A DNA stretch of 64,000 nt from JBMHDW01 sp049889175 (GCA_049889175.1 JBMHDW010000007.1:1-64000); one strand, 5' to 3'; shown: positions 26,614-36,150, counted from the stretch's first letter. Program-made: numbers and translations. The notes: generated by a model not told the origin, from the sequence alone.

Positions 26614-29600
26614 ATGGGTCCTCGAACTGAACAGCTTTATCAAGTAAAGTCACACGTCTTAAAATTTTTGAGGGAGTTTAAAAAGACTTCCAATGGATAC
26701 ATAAGTGAAAGATCATTTTTAGGTGCCTTTCATAACATGAAACACTTATTTGTAGCAGCGATGTGTCTATCTTGCGCATTCATCACATCTGTTGGTGCAT
26801 TCAGTTTCTACCTTGATAAATTCGGATTTTATTTTGCTGGCATAATGATGGTAACCATCTTGTTTGCATATGGTTGTTTGTATTTAAAAAATACTGCAAA
26901 AAATATTATCTTAGATAATCGTCATAGCCGTCAAAAAGACGAAGCTTTTAAATGGTTTGTTAAAGACTTTAATATGGCAGCTGCCCATGTAAAAGAGCAG
27001 AATAAGAATGAAAAAGTGACGCTTAGTGAGTTATTATCTTATGTTGTGCCTGCGTTTCATCACCGCCAAAGTGTGGCGATATTAAGGGACCTTAAGCGAA
27101 GCATTATTGCACATCAGCAATCCTTGATTCATCGTACCAATTTGCTTGGTCTGCCCACATCATCATGGTTTTTTGGTTCAAGCTTTCTTTGGTTTGCCGC
27201 AGCACTAATTGCAAATATACCCTTTCTGGATTGTTGTTCAATAATGGTTAAAGTCGGTATTTTTGTTGTCGGTGTTGTACTGGGTGCTTATTACTATTAC
27301 AAAGAGAAATCATTGATTAGTCGTCATCAATGTAGTGTTAATCCTCAACTAGGACATTTGTGTGGCACAGAAATTTATCGAATTAAATTGAATACTTTAA
27401 GAATGAATCAGGAAAGGTTTGATTTTAAGGATTCACTGTTAAAAATTGCTCAAATTTATATTGATAAGCAAAAGAACGTAGATGATCAGGTGCGTGCTGG
27501 TTTTCTTGATGAGATAAAAGATCTTGCACAAAGGTGTAGTTTATTAAAGGATAATCCAAACGATTTAGAATTTGTGAATCAGTTAAACTTACCTGGGATA
27601 GATGGTCCTTACTCAGAAGGAGATAAATGCAGTCAATATTCAAAAGAAGATGTACTTGTTGAGATAAGACAATTAATGAAAGCAATGATTCAGCCTGATT
27701 TTGCGAAAGAGATTCTCAAAACAAGGCTATCAGATTTATTCGATGCTGTTTTCAGCCCAGAGGATGATGCTGTGCTAACCCGAGAAAAGGTTGCGCAGAT
27801 AAATAATGTTTTAAACGAACGGCGAGAAAAGCTTACGACGCCTAAAAAATACATTGATGCAGTCAATCACATTTTAAAATACAAACCCAAGCCAGCTAGA
27901 CTTGGTTTAATGTTAACCCCAAGTCGCTTTGATGTTCCACAAGATACGACAGATGATTTGCGGCGCAAAAAATTAATGTTAATGAGGGATATAGTCCATG
28001 TTTGTTTGAATGATACTAATGTTAACGATCCTAGGGGCGATAAGGGTTACATTGAACAGCAAATATTGCAAGCTGCGATTGAGTTAGGGTTATTAGCTGG
28101 AAATAACCGTGATAAGCTATTCTTTAAAGATATAAGAACAAAGGCAAACGAAGTGTCTTGGAAAGATCTCACTGATAAGCCTTCATCAAAAAAGTTGGTT
28201 GAATCGATTGATTGGTTTTGGTTTGAGAAGAATAAAATCTTTAGTCAAGAAAGCGAAATCTATAATATATTCGATCATGAATCATTAAGTATTATTGCAG
28301 ATAGCCAGAATAATTATTCATTGAATGATTTATTGCTAAAGTATCCTTCAATGTCGATTAAAGATTCAAATCTGAGAGAGTATTTTATCAATCATTACTC
28401 CAGTATTCAGGTTAATGAGTATCTTGTTATTAATGCTAAATATTCACGCCAAGAAAGAAAAAAGAAAAAAGCACTTAAAGTGTTAGCTAACTTTATGAAT
28501 GGCATGAAAAATTGGCGAAAAAAAATCAATCAACTTTCTAATAAATACGCAGACCCATATCAACCATCATTACGTGGGTATCTCTGGGGGGTCTTGGGCG
28601 CTCTAAGTAATGGTATCACACTGATACCATTGGGTTATAGTGGTATTAATTTATTGTTAAATCAAATCTTAGGGTTGAATGTCATGTTGAATGGTAACAT
28701 GGCTATTTGGTTCTTTTTTTCTGGGTTTTTTGCATCATATATGTTTACTTTAAAACAAGTACAGCGAAGCTTCATGGATTCTCATTTTCAATCAAATACT
28801 ACTGAGTATGACCAATCAAGAACGAAGGATTGGTTCAATTCATTTGTGATTGCGTTGCTTGTTTCATTGGCATCTTCTATTTTGGCTTTCAATTCAGGTT
28901 ACAAGCTCTTGGGTATTGAGAGTGGATTTTATCAGTGTGTTTTTGTTCCTTTCTTGTCTTTCCTGGGTTATGACGCACCCATATTAAGTCACAATGCAAA
29001 ATTTAATATTGGCTTTATCAACGCTGGGATCACTGGTTACGTGGCATTTTGTCTCTATCAACACGTTTTAAGAGTAAGGATGAACGAGGCTAAAACACAG
29101 AATCATCAATCTAATGAAATGTTAAATCAAAAGAAAAATAACGTTACATTCACAGCTAGATGTCTTCAATGTGTTGCTTTATTATCGTCAATTGCCGTCT
29201 CTGGGATGTATATTTGTGTTTTGGCTAATGTTATGCATGTCAGCTTGATGAATCCTGTGTTTATAGTGTGTTCGACGATTCTGCTTAGTGCAATGATCTA
29301 CACTAATTTTGAGAACTTCTTTAATGGTATTAAAGAATTAATGATAGATGGTATTCATGAAAAATTTTCATTTTTTACTGATGGTTTAAAGATTAAAAAA
29401 CCGATGATGACACATAGTGATAGCATTGAAAAATTAATGGATCAATATGCGAGGCAATCAACATCATCAGGTCGTAGACGTGCGGGAACTGATGATTGGA
29501 GGTCGTCAAAAAGAACTAAAGGTGCTTTGTCAGTTTCAAAAAAAGAAAGCTTAGATGACACAGAAGTAGATGTGCTCAAGCGTATTGAATCCTTATCACA

Positions 29601-29631
29601 GATAAAGGATAATCGTTTGCTCGTGCCATAA
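26614..29631 (+). CDS. Large multipass membrane protein, unknown
   Basis: A 1005-residue protein. Two hydrophobic segments lie near residues 50-95, two more near 185-225, a long soluble helical part between about 230 and 660, and about six further membrane segments between 665 and 910, followed by a basic tail rich in Ser and Arg (STSSGRRRAGTDDWRSSKRT). I find no catalytic motif or known transporter signature. The start ATG 26614 is behind GGAGCGTGA. It follows the SUF operon on the same strand after a 74-base gap, and nothing ties it to Fe-S work. The charged cytosolic parts and large size suggest a host-interaction or structural membrane protein, but this is speculation. Confidence 0.72.
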   Translation: MGPRTEQLYQVKSHVLKFLREFKKTSNGYISERSFLGAFHNMKHLFVAAMCLSCAFITSVGAFSFYLDKFGFYFAGIMMVTILFAYGCLYLKNTAKNIILDNRHSRQKDEAFKWFVKDFNMAAAHVKEQNKNEKVTLSELLSYVVPAFHHRQSVAILRDLKRSIIAHQQSLIHRTNLLGLPTSSWFFGSSFLWFAAALIANIPFLDCCSIMVKVGIFVVGVVLGAYYYYKEKSLISRHQCSVNPQLGHLCGTEIYRIKLNTLRMNQERFDFKDSLLKIAQIYIDKQKNVDDQVRAGFLDEIKDLAQRCSLLKDNPNDLEFVNQLNLPGIDGPYSEGDKCSQYSKEDVLVEIRQLMKAMIQPDFAKEILKTRLSDLFDAVFSPEDDAVLTREKVAQINNVLNERREKLTTPKKYIDAVNHILKYKPKPARLGLMLTPSRFDVPQDTTDDLRRKKLMLMRDIVHVCLNDTNVNDPRGDKGYIEQQILQAAIELGLLAGNNRDKLFFKDIRTKANEVSWKDLTDKPSSKKLVESIDWFWFEKNKIFSQESEIYNIFDHESLSIIADSQNNYSLNDLLLKYPSMSIKDSNLREYFINHYSSIQVNEYLVINAKYSRQERKKKKALKVLANFMNGMKNWRKKINQLSNKYADPYQPSLRGYLWGVLGALSNGITLIPLGYSGINLLLNQILGLNVMLNGNMAIWFFFSGFFASYMFTLKQVQRSFMDSHFQSNTTEYDQSRTKDWFNSFVIALLVSLASSILAFNSGYKLLGIESGFYQCVFVPFLSFLGYDAPILSHNAKFNIGFINAGITGYVAFCLYQHVLRVRMNEAKTQNHQSNEMLNQKKNNVTFTARCLQCVALLSSIAVSGMYICVLANVMHVSLMNPVFIVCSTILLSAMIYTNFENFFNGIKELMIDGIHEKFSFFTDGLKIKKPMMTHSDSIEKLMDQYARQSTSSGRRRAGTDDWRSSKRTKGALSVSKKESLDDTEVDVLKRIESLSQIKDNRLLVP

Positions 29632-29690
29632 AGCCACTCTAAAAGCTTGTATGATCGCCATTATCCTATTAAAATAATGAAGGAGGATGG

Positions 29691-30464
29691 ATGTTTCGAA
29701 TTATCACAGCTAATGTAAATGGTATTCGTGCCGCTGAAAGAAAAGGCTTTTGGGAATGGATTCAGTCAATGAAGCCTGACTGTGTTTGTCTGCAAGAAAC
29801 CAAAGCGCAATTATCAATACTCGGTCATGAGTGCGGTGTCTTAGAGGGTTATCATCGAGTCTTTTCTGATGCGTTGAAAAAGGGCTACAGCGGTGTCGCA
29901 ATGTATTCATTAGAGAAGCCATCAAACGTTCAAAATAGTCTAGGTTTAACTTGGGCTGATGAGGAGGGGCGCTGGGTGAGCGCGACAATTGGTCCACTAA
30001 ATATCGCTTCATTATATTTGCCATCTGGCACCAGTGGTGAGGTCAGACAAAGTAAAAAAATGGATCTTTTGCAACATTTTAAGAGGTATCAACTTAGAGA
30101 ATATATTGCTGATAAAAAACCTTGGGTAATTGCCGGGGATTGGAATATTGCACACCGACCAATTGACCTAACACACCCAAAGGCCAATGCAAAAAGTTCA
30201 GGGTTTTTACCAGAAGAGAGGGCTTGGTTGGATGATGTGATGGCATTGGGTTGGCTGGATGCTTTTCGTTTAGTCAATCAACAGCCTGAAGAATATACAT
30301 GGTGGACGTATCGAGGTAATGCAAGGGCTAAAAATGTAGGGTGGCGAATTGATTATCAGATGATTTCACCACAATTAGGTGGGGCAGTTCATTCAGCTTG
30401 GACATATAAAGATCACATTTTTTCTGATCATGCTCCTGTAGTGGTTGACTATGAAGTGGCATAA
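29691..30464 (+). CDS. xthA: Exodeoxyribonuclease III / AP endonuclease
   Basis: A 257-residue enzyme of base-excision repair that nicks DNA at abasic sites and removes 3' blocks. Motifs are ITANVNGIRAAERKGF, CVCLQETKAQ, SGVAMYS, GDWNIAHRPIDL, and the terminal WRIDYQMIS with FSDHAPVVVDYE (active Asp-His). AGGAGG directly upstream gives a strong ribosome site. Its 3' end overlaps the start of tolA by 14 bases, so it is probably the first gene of a unit with the tol genes. Confidence 0.95.
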   Translation: MFRIITANVNGIRAAERKGFWEWIQSMKPDCVCLQETKAQLSILGHECGVLEGYHRVFSDALKKGYSGVAMYSLEKPSNVQNSLGLTWADEEGRWVSATIGPLNIASLYLPSGTSGEVRQSKKMDLLQHFKRYQLREYIADKKPWVIAGDWNIAHRPIDLTHPKANAKSSGFLPEERAWLDDVMALGWLDAFRLVNQQPEEYTWWTYRGNARAKNVGWRIDYQMISPQLGGAVHSAWTYKDHIFSDHAPVVVDYEVA

Positions 30465-31248
30465 AATAGCAACAAATATCAAGACACCTCTTGGAATATC
30501 AATGATCTTTCATGGTGTGATGGTGTTGCTCCTATGTTTCGGTTCTTGGCAATGGGTGACTAAACGCCCCATATTAAAGTCCAATAAAGTAATGCAGGTG
30601 TCAATTCAATCTCAGGGTAAAGCACAAACTGTGGTACAAAAGGACAAATTAACACAGTCTAAAATAAATCCTACGCCTGCACCAAAACCAAAGCCAAAAC
30701 CAAAACCAAAGCCAAAGCCAAAGCCAAAGCCAAAGCCAAAACCAAAACCAAAGCCAAAACCAAAACTAAAGTCAAATGCAAAGCAGAAGCCTAAAACTGA
30801 GTCTCAAAAAAGTGTGCAAAAAGTGACGAGCAAAGCCAAGCCGAAGAGTGACGCTAAGATGCTTAAAAAGACTGAGACAATTGTAGTGCGGCAACCCAAA
30901 GAAATGGATAATCAATTGTGGCAATCATTAGCAGAAGAATCCAAAGAAAGTGAGAAGCGGACAGAAGCAATCCAGCAATCGAGAGTTGAAGAAGCAATCA
31001 ATCATGTCAAAGCGCAGATACAAGTTCATTGGACAGCTCCTATAAAACACCCCAGTCAAAGTAATCGAGTCTCAATTACAACTAATGAGAAGGGTGAGGT
31101 ATTATCAATAAGATTGCTTAAGCCCTCTGGAAGTGTGCCCTTTGATCGTTCGGTTTTGGCTGCTATTCGAGCTGCTTCACCGCTCAAGTTACACAATGAT
31201 CCAGCGATACGTGAATCAATGATGCACATGACAATCGTATTTAGTTAG
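30451..31248 (+). CDS. tolA: TolA: Tol-Pal energy-transducing protein with a Pro-Lys rod
   Basis: TolA links the inner membrane to Pal in the outer membrane during cell division. The 265-residue protein has a single N-terminal membrane helix (ISMIFHGVMVLLLCFGSW, about residues 12-32), an extended basic linker with fourteen Pro-Lys pairs (about 78-105), a helical section, and a C-terminal TonB/TolA domain (VKAQIQVHWTAPIKHPSQSN, GEVLSIRLLKPSGSVPFDRS). The Pro-Lys rod replaces the Ala/Lys/Glu helix usual in TolA. I chose ATG 30451 (MKWHKIATNIKTP) over TTG at 30445. tolB, pal and cpoB follow, which supports the name. tolQ and tolR are absent from the window. Confidence 0.87.
   Translation: MKWHKIATNIKTPLGISMIFHGVMVLLLCFGSWQWVTKRPILKSNKVMQVSIQSQGKAQTVVQKDKLTQSKINPTPAPKPKPKPKPKPKPKPKPKPKPKPKPKPKLKSNAKQKPKTESQKSVQKVTSKAKPKSDAKMLKKTETIVVRQPKEMDNQLWQSLAEESKESEKRTEAIQQSRVEEAINHVKAQIQVHWTAPIKHPSQSNRVSITTNEKGEVLSIRLLKPSGSVPFDRSVLAAIRAASPLKLHNDPAIRESMMHMTIVFS
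30682..30765 (+). repeat. Hexanucleotide repeat coding (Pro-Lys)14 in tolA
   Basis: Fourteen consecutive copies of CCAAAA or CCAAAG, mixed without pattern. The reading frame is kept by any gain or loss of whole units, so the length of the TolA rod could vary between strains. Confidence 0.95.
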
Positions 31249-31359
31249 TGTTGAAATAATCATTGATTTAAGAACGTTTTCATAGAATGTTTCGATAAGG
31301 TGTTTTATGCATTATTGATTGGTGATATCATAACAAGAATAATGAATTGGAAATGGTAA

Positions 31360-32580
31360 ATGAAGAAAATTGTAGCTGTGTTGTTAATATTTTTATGGCC
31401 GCTTGCTCAAGGTAATATTGCTTTTGAAATGGTGCATACTTCTGGCCATCCTATTCGTGTTGCCATGCCAAAATTTGAATCACAAGAGCTCGATAACATG
31501 ATTAGTGAAATGGTTCATAATGTTGTTAAAGAAGATCTTAAACGCTCAGGTTATGTTCAGGTTGTTGACGGCGCTACTGATATAACAATTAAAGGCGTAC
31601 TAACGTCTACGCCAAAAGGTTTTGATCTCAGTGTTCAGTTGGATGATCAGGAGCAACTGAATGTAGAGCAAGTCAAAAGAGTTTTTCATTTTGATCAAAT
31701 TCAATATCGAGATGTTGGCCACCAAGTCAGTGACTTTATTTATCAACAAATGACAGGTTATCGTGGTATTTTTTCAACCAAAATTGCTTATATCCATAAG
31801 TTAATGGTTGATCAAGTGATGCATTATCGTCTAGAGGTTTCTGATGCAGATGGTGCTCGAGTACAAATTTTAGTTGATAGTCAAGAGCCCATCATGACGC
31901 CTCGTTGGTCACCTGATGGAACAGCGATTATGTATGTGTCATTTGAGCGAGAGAAAGCTGCTATTTTTATTCAAAATCTGATTACAGGAAAGCGAGATTT
32001 AATCGCTGATTTCCCAGGTATAAACAATGCCCCCACATGGCACCCTAGCGGACAAAAAGTAGCATTTACGCTTACGATTGATGGTTCACCTAATATTTAT
32101 GAAATGGATCTGAAAACACGAAAATTAACCGCATTAACGCATGGGTGGTCCATTAATACTGAACCTTATTACACATCAAATGGGCAAAAGCTTTACTTTA
32201 CTTCTAATCGATCTGGGTCTCCGCAAATCTACACCCTGGATTTTAAGTCAAATGAGGTTAAGCGTTTGACTTTCAATGGGCGATATAATGCTAGCCCTAT
32301 CATTAATCAAGATGATGTTCTGGCTATGTTGCATCATGCTCAAAGTGGGTTTTCTATTGCTGTAAAATCACAAGATGACATGACTGTATTGGTTGATAGT
32401 CAGTTTGAACAAACCCCTTCATTTGCGCCTAATGGACAGTTTTTAGTTTACTCAACCTTATGGCAGCAAAAAAGTATTTTAGGTGTCGTATCAGTTGATG
32501 GCAATATTCATATGCGACTCTTGCCAGATAATACAACAGGTGAAATACAAGACCCTGATTGGTCACCATGGTTAGCATAA
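31360..32580 (+). CDS. tolB: TolB beta-propeller periplasmic protein
   Basis: A periplasmic Tol-Pal component that binds Pal. It has a signal peptide (MKKIVAVLLIFLWPLAQG), an N-terminal TolB domain to about residue 160 (VKRVFHFDQIQYRDVGHQVS, then FSTKIAYI), and a six-bladed WD40-like propeller with the repeated text PRWSPDG, PTWHPSG, YTSNGQKLYFTSNRSGSPQIY and PSFAPNG. The length of 406 residues is slightly below the E. coli protein. About 110 bases separate it from tolA, with an own promoter possible. Confidence 0.95.
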   Translation: MKKIVAVLLIFLWPLAQGNIAFEMVHTSGHPIRVAMPKFESQELDNMISEMVHNVVKEDLKRSGYVQVVDGATDITIKGVLTSTPKGFDLSVQLDDQEQLNVEQVKRVFHFDQIQYRDVGHQVSDFIYQQMTGYRGIFSTKIAYIHKLMVDQVMHYRLEVSDADGARVQILVDSQEPIMTPRWSPDGTAIMYVSFEREKAAIFIQNLITGKRDLIADFPGINNAPTWHPSGQKVAFTLTIDGSPNIYEMDLKTRKLTALTHGWSINTEPYYTSNGQKLYFTSNRSGSPQIYTLDFKSNEVKRLTFNGRYNASPIINQDDVLAMLHHAQSGFSIAVKSQDDMTVLVDSQFEQTPSFAPNGQFLVYSTLWQQKSILGVVSVDGNIHMRLLPDNTTGEIQDPDWSPWLA

Positions 32581-32592
32581 CAAGGAGGAAAG

Positions 32593-33096
32593 ATGAAATA
32601 TCGAGTGTTTAAAAATATAGGTATGGCTGCAGCCATTTCAGCAGTTTTGGCGGGTTGCTCAACAGAGTATGGAGTAGAAGGCAGCCAAAGTTGGCTGGAT
32701 CAATTAAAATCTAAAGTGACGCCTTTGACGGTGATTAAGCCTGTTCAGTCGTCTGATCACAAAACATTAAGGCAAACGGTTTATTTTGGTTTTGATAACA
32801 GTCGTATTGCAAGTGATGATCAGCAAGTATTAAGCCACCTTGTGGATTACCTCAATAGTGATGAAGCTTCGCGTCTTCAAATATCAGGGCACACAGATGA
32901 GCGTGGCAGTAGTGAGTATAACATTGCGCTTGGATGGCGAAGAGCGCAATCAGTGTCCAACTTTTTGCAGTCAGCAGGTATTGGCAAAGAAAGAATAGAT
33001 TTAATCAGTTATGGTAAAGAAAAACCACTGGATGCTCATCATAATGAATCTGCTTGGCAGAAGAATCGTCGAGTTGAATTAAGAACCATAAGCTAA
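32593..33096 (+). CDS. pal: Peptidoglycan-associated lipoprotein Pal
   Basis: An outer-membrane lipoprotein that binds peptidoglycan. The signal ends in the lipobox LAGC near residue 22. The OmpA-like domain (about 55-165) shows VYFGFDNSRIASDDQQVL, the ISGHTDERGSSEYNIALGWR motif with its diaminopimelate-binding Asp and Arg, and SYGKEKPL followed by NRRVEL. AAGGAGGAAAG precedes the start. It is 12 bases after tolB and 3 bases before cpoB. Confidence 0.96.
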   Translation: MKYRVFKNIGMAAAISAVLAGCSTEYGVEGSQSWLDQLKSKVTPLTVIKPVQSSDHKTLRQTVYFGFDNSRIASDDQQVLSHLVDYLNSDEASRLQISGHTDERGSSEYNIALGWRRAQSVSNFLQSAGIGKERIDLISYGKEKPLDAHHNESAWQKNRRVELRTIS

Positions 33097-33099
33097 GGA

Positions 33100-33738
33100 G
33101 TGGGTATGATGAAGCGGATAGTAACAAGTATAGCTGTATTGGGTTTAGGGATTAATGTTTATGCTAAAGATCATGCCTTTCCAGAGGATTTAGCCCAGCA
33201 AATTGATTACATGAAGAACCTCCATGCTTACGAGCGTTTTGAGGACTTGCAGTCACAAATTTCCATGTTAAAAGATCAAGTTGAACAAATGGGGCATCAA
33301 CTCAAAACAGCATTGAATGCTAAATCTGATGATGTTAGTGCAACTGAATCTGCAGATCAACAAATGTCAGAGCAAAGCTTGTACCATAAGGCATTAGCAT
33401 TACTTAAAAAGAAGCGTTACCAAGAGTCACAAAAGGTATTTAATAGCTTTCTACAAAAGTATCCCAACACAGCATTAGCCAAAAATGCAACTTATTGGTT
33501 GGGTGAAATTCACTTGCTTTATAGTGAGTATCAGCAAGCCAAAGTGATGTTTAATAACGTTATTAGCCAAGATCCAACTCACAGTAAAGCTGCAGATGCT
33601 TTGTTTAAGCTTGGTATGATTGAGCGAGATTTAGATCATCGCGACCAAGCTAAGGTGCATTTTAAAAGATTGCTCAAGGATTACCCTAATGCATCGTCAG
33701 CACACCTTGCATCACAACAACTGAAGCGATTAAATTAG
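33100..33738 (+). CDS. cpoB: Cell-division coordinator CpoB (YbgF)
   Basis: A periplasmic protein that links Tol with peptidoglycan synthesis at the septum. It has an N-terminal signal peptide (start MMKRIVTSIAVLGLG, in the second ATG reading), a coiled coil near 45-75 (FEDLQSQISMLKDQVEQMGH), and a C-terminal tetratricopeptide domain with SLYHKALALLKKKRYQESQK and ATYWLGEIHLLYSEYQQAKV. The length of 212 residues is short but normal for the family. It is last in the tol group and overlaps the end of the convergent glycosyltransferase gene by four bases. Confidence 0.93.
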   Translation: MGMMKRIVTSIAVLGLGINVYAKDHAFPEDLAQQIDYMKNLHAYERFEDLQSQISMLKDQVEQMGHQLKTALNAKSDDVSATESADQQMSEQSLYHKALALLKKKRYQESQKVFNSFLQKYPNTALAKNATYWLGEIHLLYSEYQQAKVMFNNVISQDPTHSKAADALFKLGMIERDLDHRDQAKVHFKRLLKDYPNASSAHLASQQLKRLN

Positions 33739-34769
33739 AACCGTTCTTTATCCCTAGCTTTGCCAAGACATAATGACATAATGAGCTCCGTAAGCTCTTC
33801 AGTTGATGTATTGGTTAGGCTAGGCGGGTTGCTGTGGTCTTGTTGAAGCCATTGTCTAATTTCGGTGTTGCAAAGCTCATCGATGATCCTGACACCCATT
33901 TTCTTTAATACCATTGCATTATGTGTTTGTTCGTGTTGGCCTTTTAATGGGATGCAAAGAAGTGGTTTCTTTAAAAATAATGCTTCAGAGGTTGTGCTAA
34001 AGCCTGCATGGGTGATGACAGCAGTTGATCGTAGTAATGCGCGATCAAAGCTATTATTAATGCTTGATAGCGATACATTAATGTTGTTGTCGAATGGCTT
34101 ATCTTCACTGTAATCATGGTGAAAAATAATAAATTGATGATGCTGAATGGCATTAAATGTATTGATTTGATCACGGATCTCAAAGCATGGAAGGTAAACG
34201 AGAACCAATGGCTTTAGCGGTTTTTTCTTTACATGATTGGGGTTAGTTAGTGAGCGTCTAATAATGGGTGGATAAATGAAGTTATCAAATCTTAGGTAAT
34301 GAAAACCAATATAGTGATCTGCTCTAAAGATCATCAGAGCTAGTTTATCTAAAAATCGGTAAAAAAGAGGTAGGTTTAATTTGGGGGTTTTGGGTGAAAA
34401 TTGGGAGCATTGATTAGATATGTGAATGCATTTTTTCTTGTTAAACCTTGCTGCTAGAGCGGTAATGGGTTCGAAATCCGTAATGATATAATCGTAATCA
34501 TCAAGTGGTAATTGATGCATATCTTTTAGAATTTGTATGGGTGAAAACTCATAGATGGTTTTCAGCCACGATACCTCACCATTATGAATAGAAAAATAAA
34601 AGCCTTTGAAATAGTGTTTTACTGGAAAAGGGAGCGTTAACTTCTCAGGGTTTCCCGAGATTACTACATCAACATCGGCCTGTTTTTGAAGCTCTTGAAT
34701 TAACTCAGTAGCTCGAGAAATATGGCCATGCCCAAAGCCATTAATGCCAAAAAGAAGTTTTAATCTCAA
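33735..34769 (-). CDS. MurG/GT28-like glycosyltransferase (MJ1255-type family)
   Basis: A 344-residue GT-B glycosyltransferase. The N-terminal GINGFGHGHISRATELI replaces the GGxGGH of MurG, and the C-terminal half has the donor-binding ITHAGFSTTSEALFLKKPLL and IPLKGQHEQTHNAMVLKKMG motif. This pattern matches the MJ1255-like family of predicted transferases whose sugar donor and acceptor are unknown. The start is TTG at 34769, which overlaps the stop of the NfeD gene (TTGA) and has GGAG six bases before it, so the two are translationally coupled. A role in cell-envelope or lipid glycosylation is inferred from that partner only. Confidence 0.82.
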   Translation of the reverse strand: MRLKLLFGINGFGHGHISRATELIQELQKQADVDVVISGNPEKLTLPFPVKHYFKGFYFSIHNGEVSWLKTIYEFSPIQILKDMHQLPLDDYDYIITDFEPITALAARFNKKKCIHISNQCSQFSPKTPKLNLPLFYRFLDKLALMIFRADHYIGFHYLRFDNFIYPPIIRRSLTNPNHVKKKPLKPLVLVYLPCFEIRDQINTFNAIQHHQFIIFHHDYSEDKPFDNNINVSLSSINNSFDRALLRSTAVITHAGFSTTSEALFLKKPLLCIPLKGQHEQTHNAMVLKKMGVRIIDELCNTEIRQWLQQDHSNPPSLTNTSTEELTELIMSLCLGKARDKERF

Positions 34770-36055
34770 GGTGACTCCACATAGGGTTGAACTTTTAGGA
34801 TGAGTGAAGAGTGATCAAGAATGGTGACCTGATCACCAACTTTTAGAGGGGTATCACACTGTGCTCGCCATCGTTCTCCTTCAATTAAAATGATGTAGCA
34901 TGTCTTATCAATGCTGACCACAGTACCATGAACGTATTGTAATCGTTCTGAACCTGAGGTTGGAACGCGGCCAATTGAAAATAAGGTTAAACGAGCAATA
35001 ATAAGGACTATGCCAACCCCGACAAATGCAATGCTCGCTAGAAAACCTGTTGAAAATGGAAGACTCATTTGTGCAGGGTCAAAGAGCATAATGGATCCAA
35101 CAATAATAGCAGTGATGCCTGCAATGCCCAGCAAGCCATAACTGGTAATGAATAGTTCCGATAGCAGCATAATAAAACCAGCAATTAATAATGCTAAACC
35201 AGAACCTTCAATGGGTAAAAACTGAAAGGCATAGGCTGCTAGCAATAAACTAATCACGCCTAAGACGCCAGGAAGTATAGCGCCAGGGCTATAAAGTTCA
35301 AAAAATAAAGCGTAAATACCCAGCATCAATAGGCCATAAGCTACTTCTGGTTGGGTAATAAAGCTTAAAATGGATAGGCGCCATGACATAGGTCTTTTAA
35401 GGAGTTTGGGTTTTTCAAGGTCAAATGTTTGGCCTTGCTGATCAGTTAAGTAATATGTTTTACCTTGTAGCTGACTGAGTAGGTCATCATTGTTTAAAGC
35501 AATGGCATTGATGACGTTATCTTTGAGGGCATCTTTCTCATTGGTCGTTACGGCCTCTGTAATGGCACGTTCGGCCCAATCAGCATTGCGGTGGTTGCGT
35601 ATGGCTAGGTTGCGAATGCTATTAACGGTGATGGAGACTACTTTTTTCATCATGGTCGATGGGGCGTCACCATTGTCATCTTGGTTTAATGTTATGGGGG
35701 ATGCTGCGCCCATGCTCGTACTGGGTGCCATGGCCGCAAAATGACTGGCATACGCAATAAATGTTCCAGCTGATGCAGCCTTACCTCCAGAGGGTGTTAC
35801 GTAAGTAATAACAGGTATCGGCTGATTGATGATGGCCGTAGTTATTTCTTCAGTCACATTCAGCAAGCCACCTGGTGTATTCAATTCGATGATAATGGCT
35901 TGAATATTATTTTGCTTAGCCCAACTTAGTTCTTCAAAAATATAGTCTTTAGTGGTGGCGGTAATGGGACCATTAATGGTTAAAACACTCACAGTATCAG
36001 CTGCACATGCAATGTATGCCAACCACATTAAAATACCAAAAATGATTCGGCGCAT
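34766..36055 (-). CDS. NfeD1-type membrane serine protease
   Basis: A 429-residue membrane protease of the NfeD/STOPP group. A signal peptide (MRRIIFGILMWLAYIACA) is followed by a ClpP/SDH-like domain with the nucleophile Ser in GGKAASAGTFIAYAS (near residue 95) and an EAVTTNEKDALK stretch where the Lys partner is expected, then four or five membrane segments (about 225-340) and a C-terminal OB-fold (VHGTVVSIDKTCYIILIEGE). Substrates in relatives are stomatins, but no stomatin gene is next to it. Instead a glycosyltransferase is coupled. ATG 36055 was chosen because GGAGG lies six bases upstream; an earlier ATG at 36070 lacks this. Confidence 0.88.
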   Translation of the reverse strand: MRRIIFGILMWLAYIACAADTVSVLTINGPITATTKDYIFEELSWAKQNNIQAIIIELNTPGGLLNVTEEITTAIINQPIPVITYVTPSGGKAASAGTFIAYASHFAAMAPSTSMGAASPITLNQDDNGDAPSTMMKKVVSITVNSIRNLAIRNHRNADWAERAITEAVTTNEKDALKDNVINAIALNNDDLLSQLQGKTYYLTDQQGQTFDLEKPKLLKRPMSWRLSILSFITQPEVAYGLLMLGIYALFFELYSPGAILPGVLGVISLLLAAYAFQFLPIEGSGLALLIAGFIMLLSELFITSYGLLGIAGITAIIVGSIMLFDPAQMSLPFSTGFLASIAFVGVGIVLIIARLTLFSIGRVPTSGSERLQYVHGTVVSIDKTCYIILIEGERWRAQCDTPLKVGDQVTILDHSSLILKVQPYVESP

Positions 36056-36108
36056 AGTAATATCCTCCATGATTGGTATAATTTAACACAGTTTTATCCG
36101 TAATTCTT

Positions 36109-36137
36109 GTTGATTTATAAATTTTTTGATGTATAGT
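36109..36137 (+). promoter_or_regulatory. Sigma-70 promoter for tRNA-Lys and prfB
   Basis: TTGATT at 36109-36114 and TATAGT at 36132-36137 are spaced by 17 bases, putting the start of transcription about six bases before the mature tRNA. No terminator separates the tRNA from prfB, so both probably belong to this transcript. Confidence 0.6.
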
Positions 36138-36150
36138 GAATACATCTTTT

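Noticed and set aside
30682..30765. CRISPR-like or satellite array
   Set aside because: The repeat is a six-base coding repeat without spacers, in frame inside tolA.
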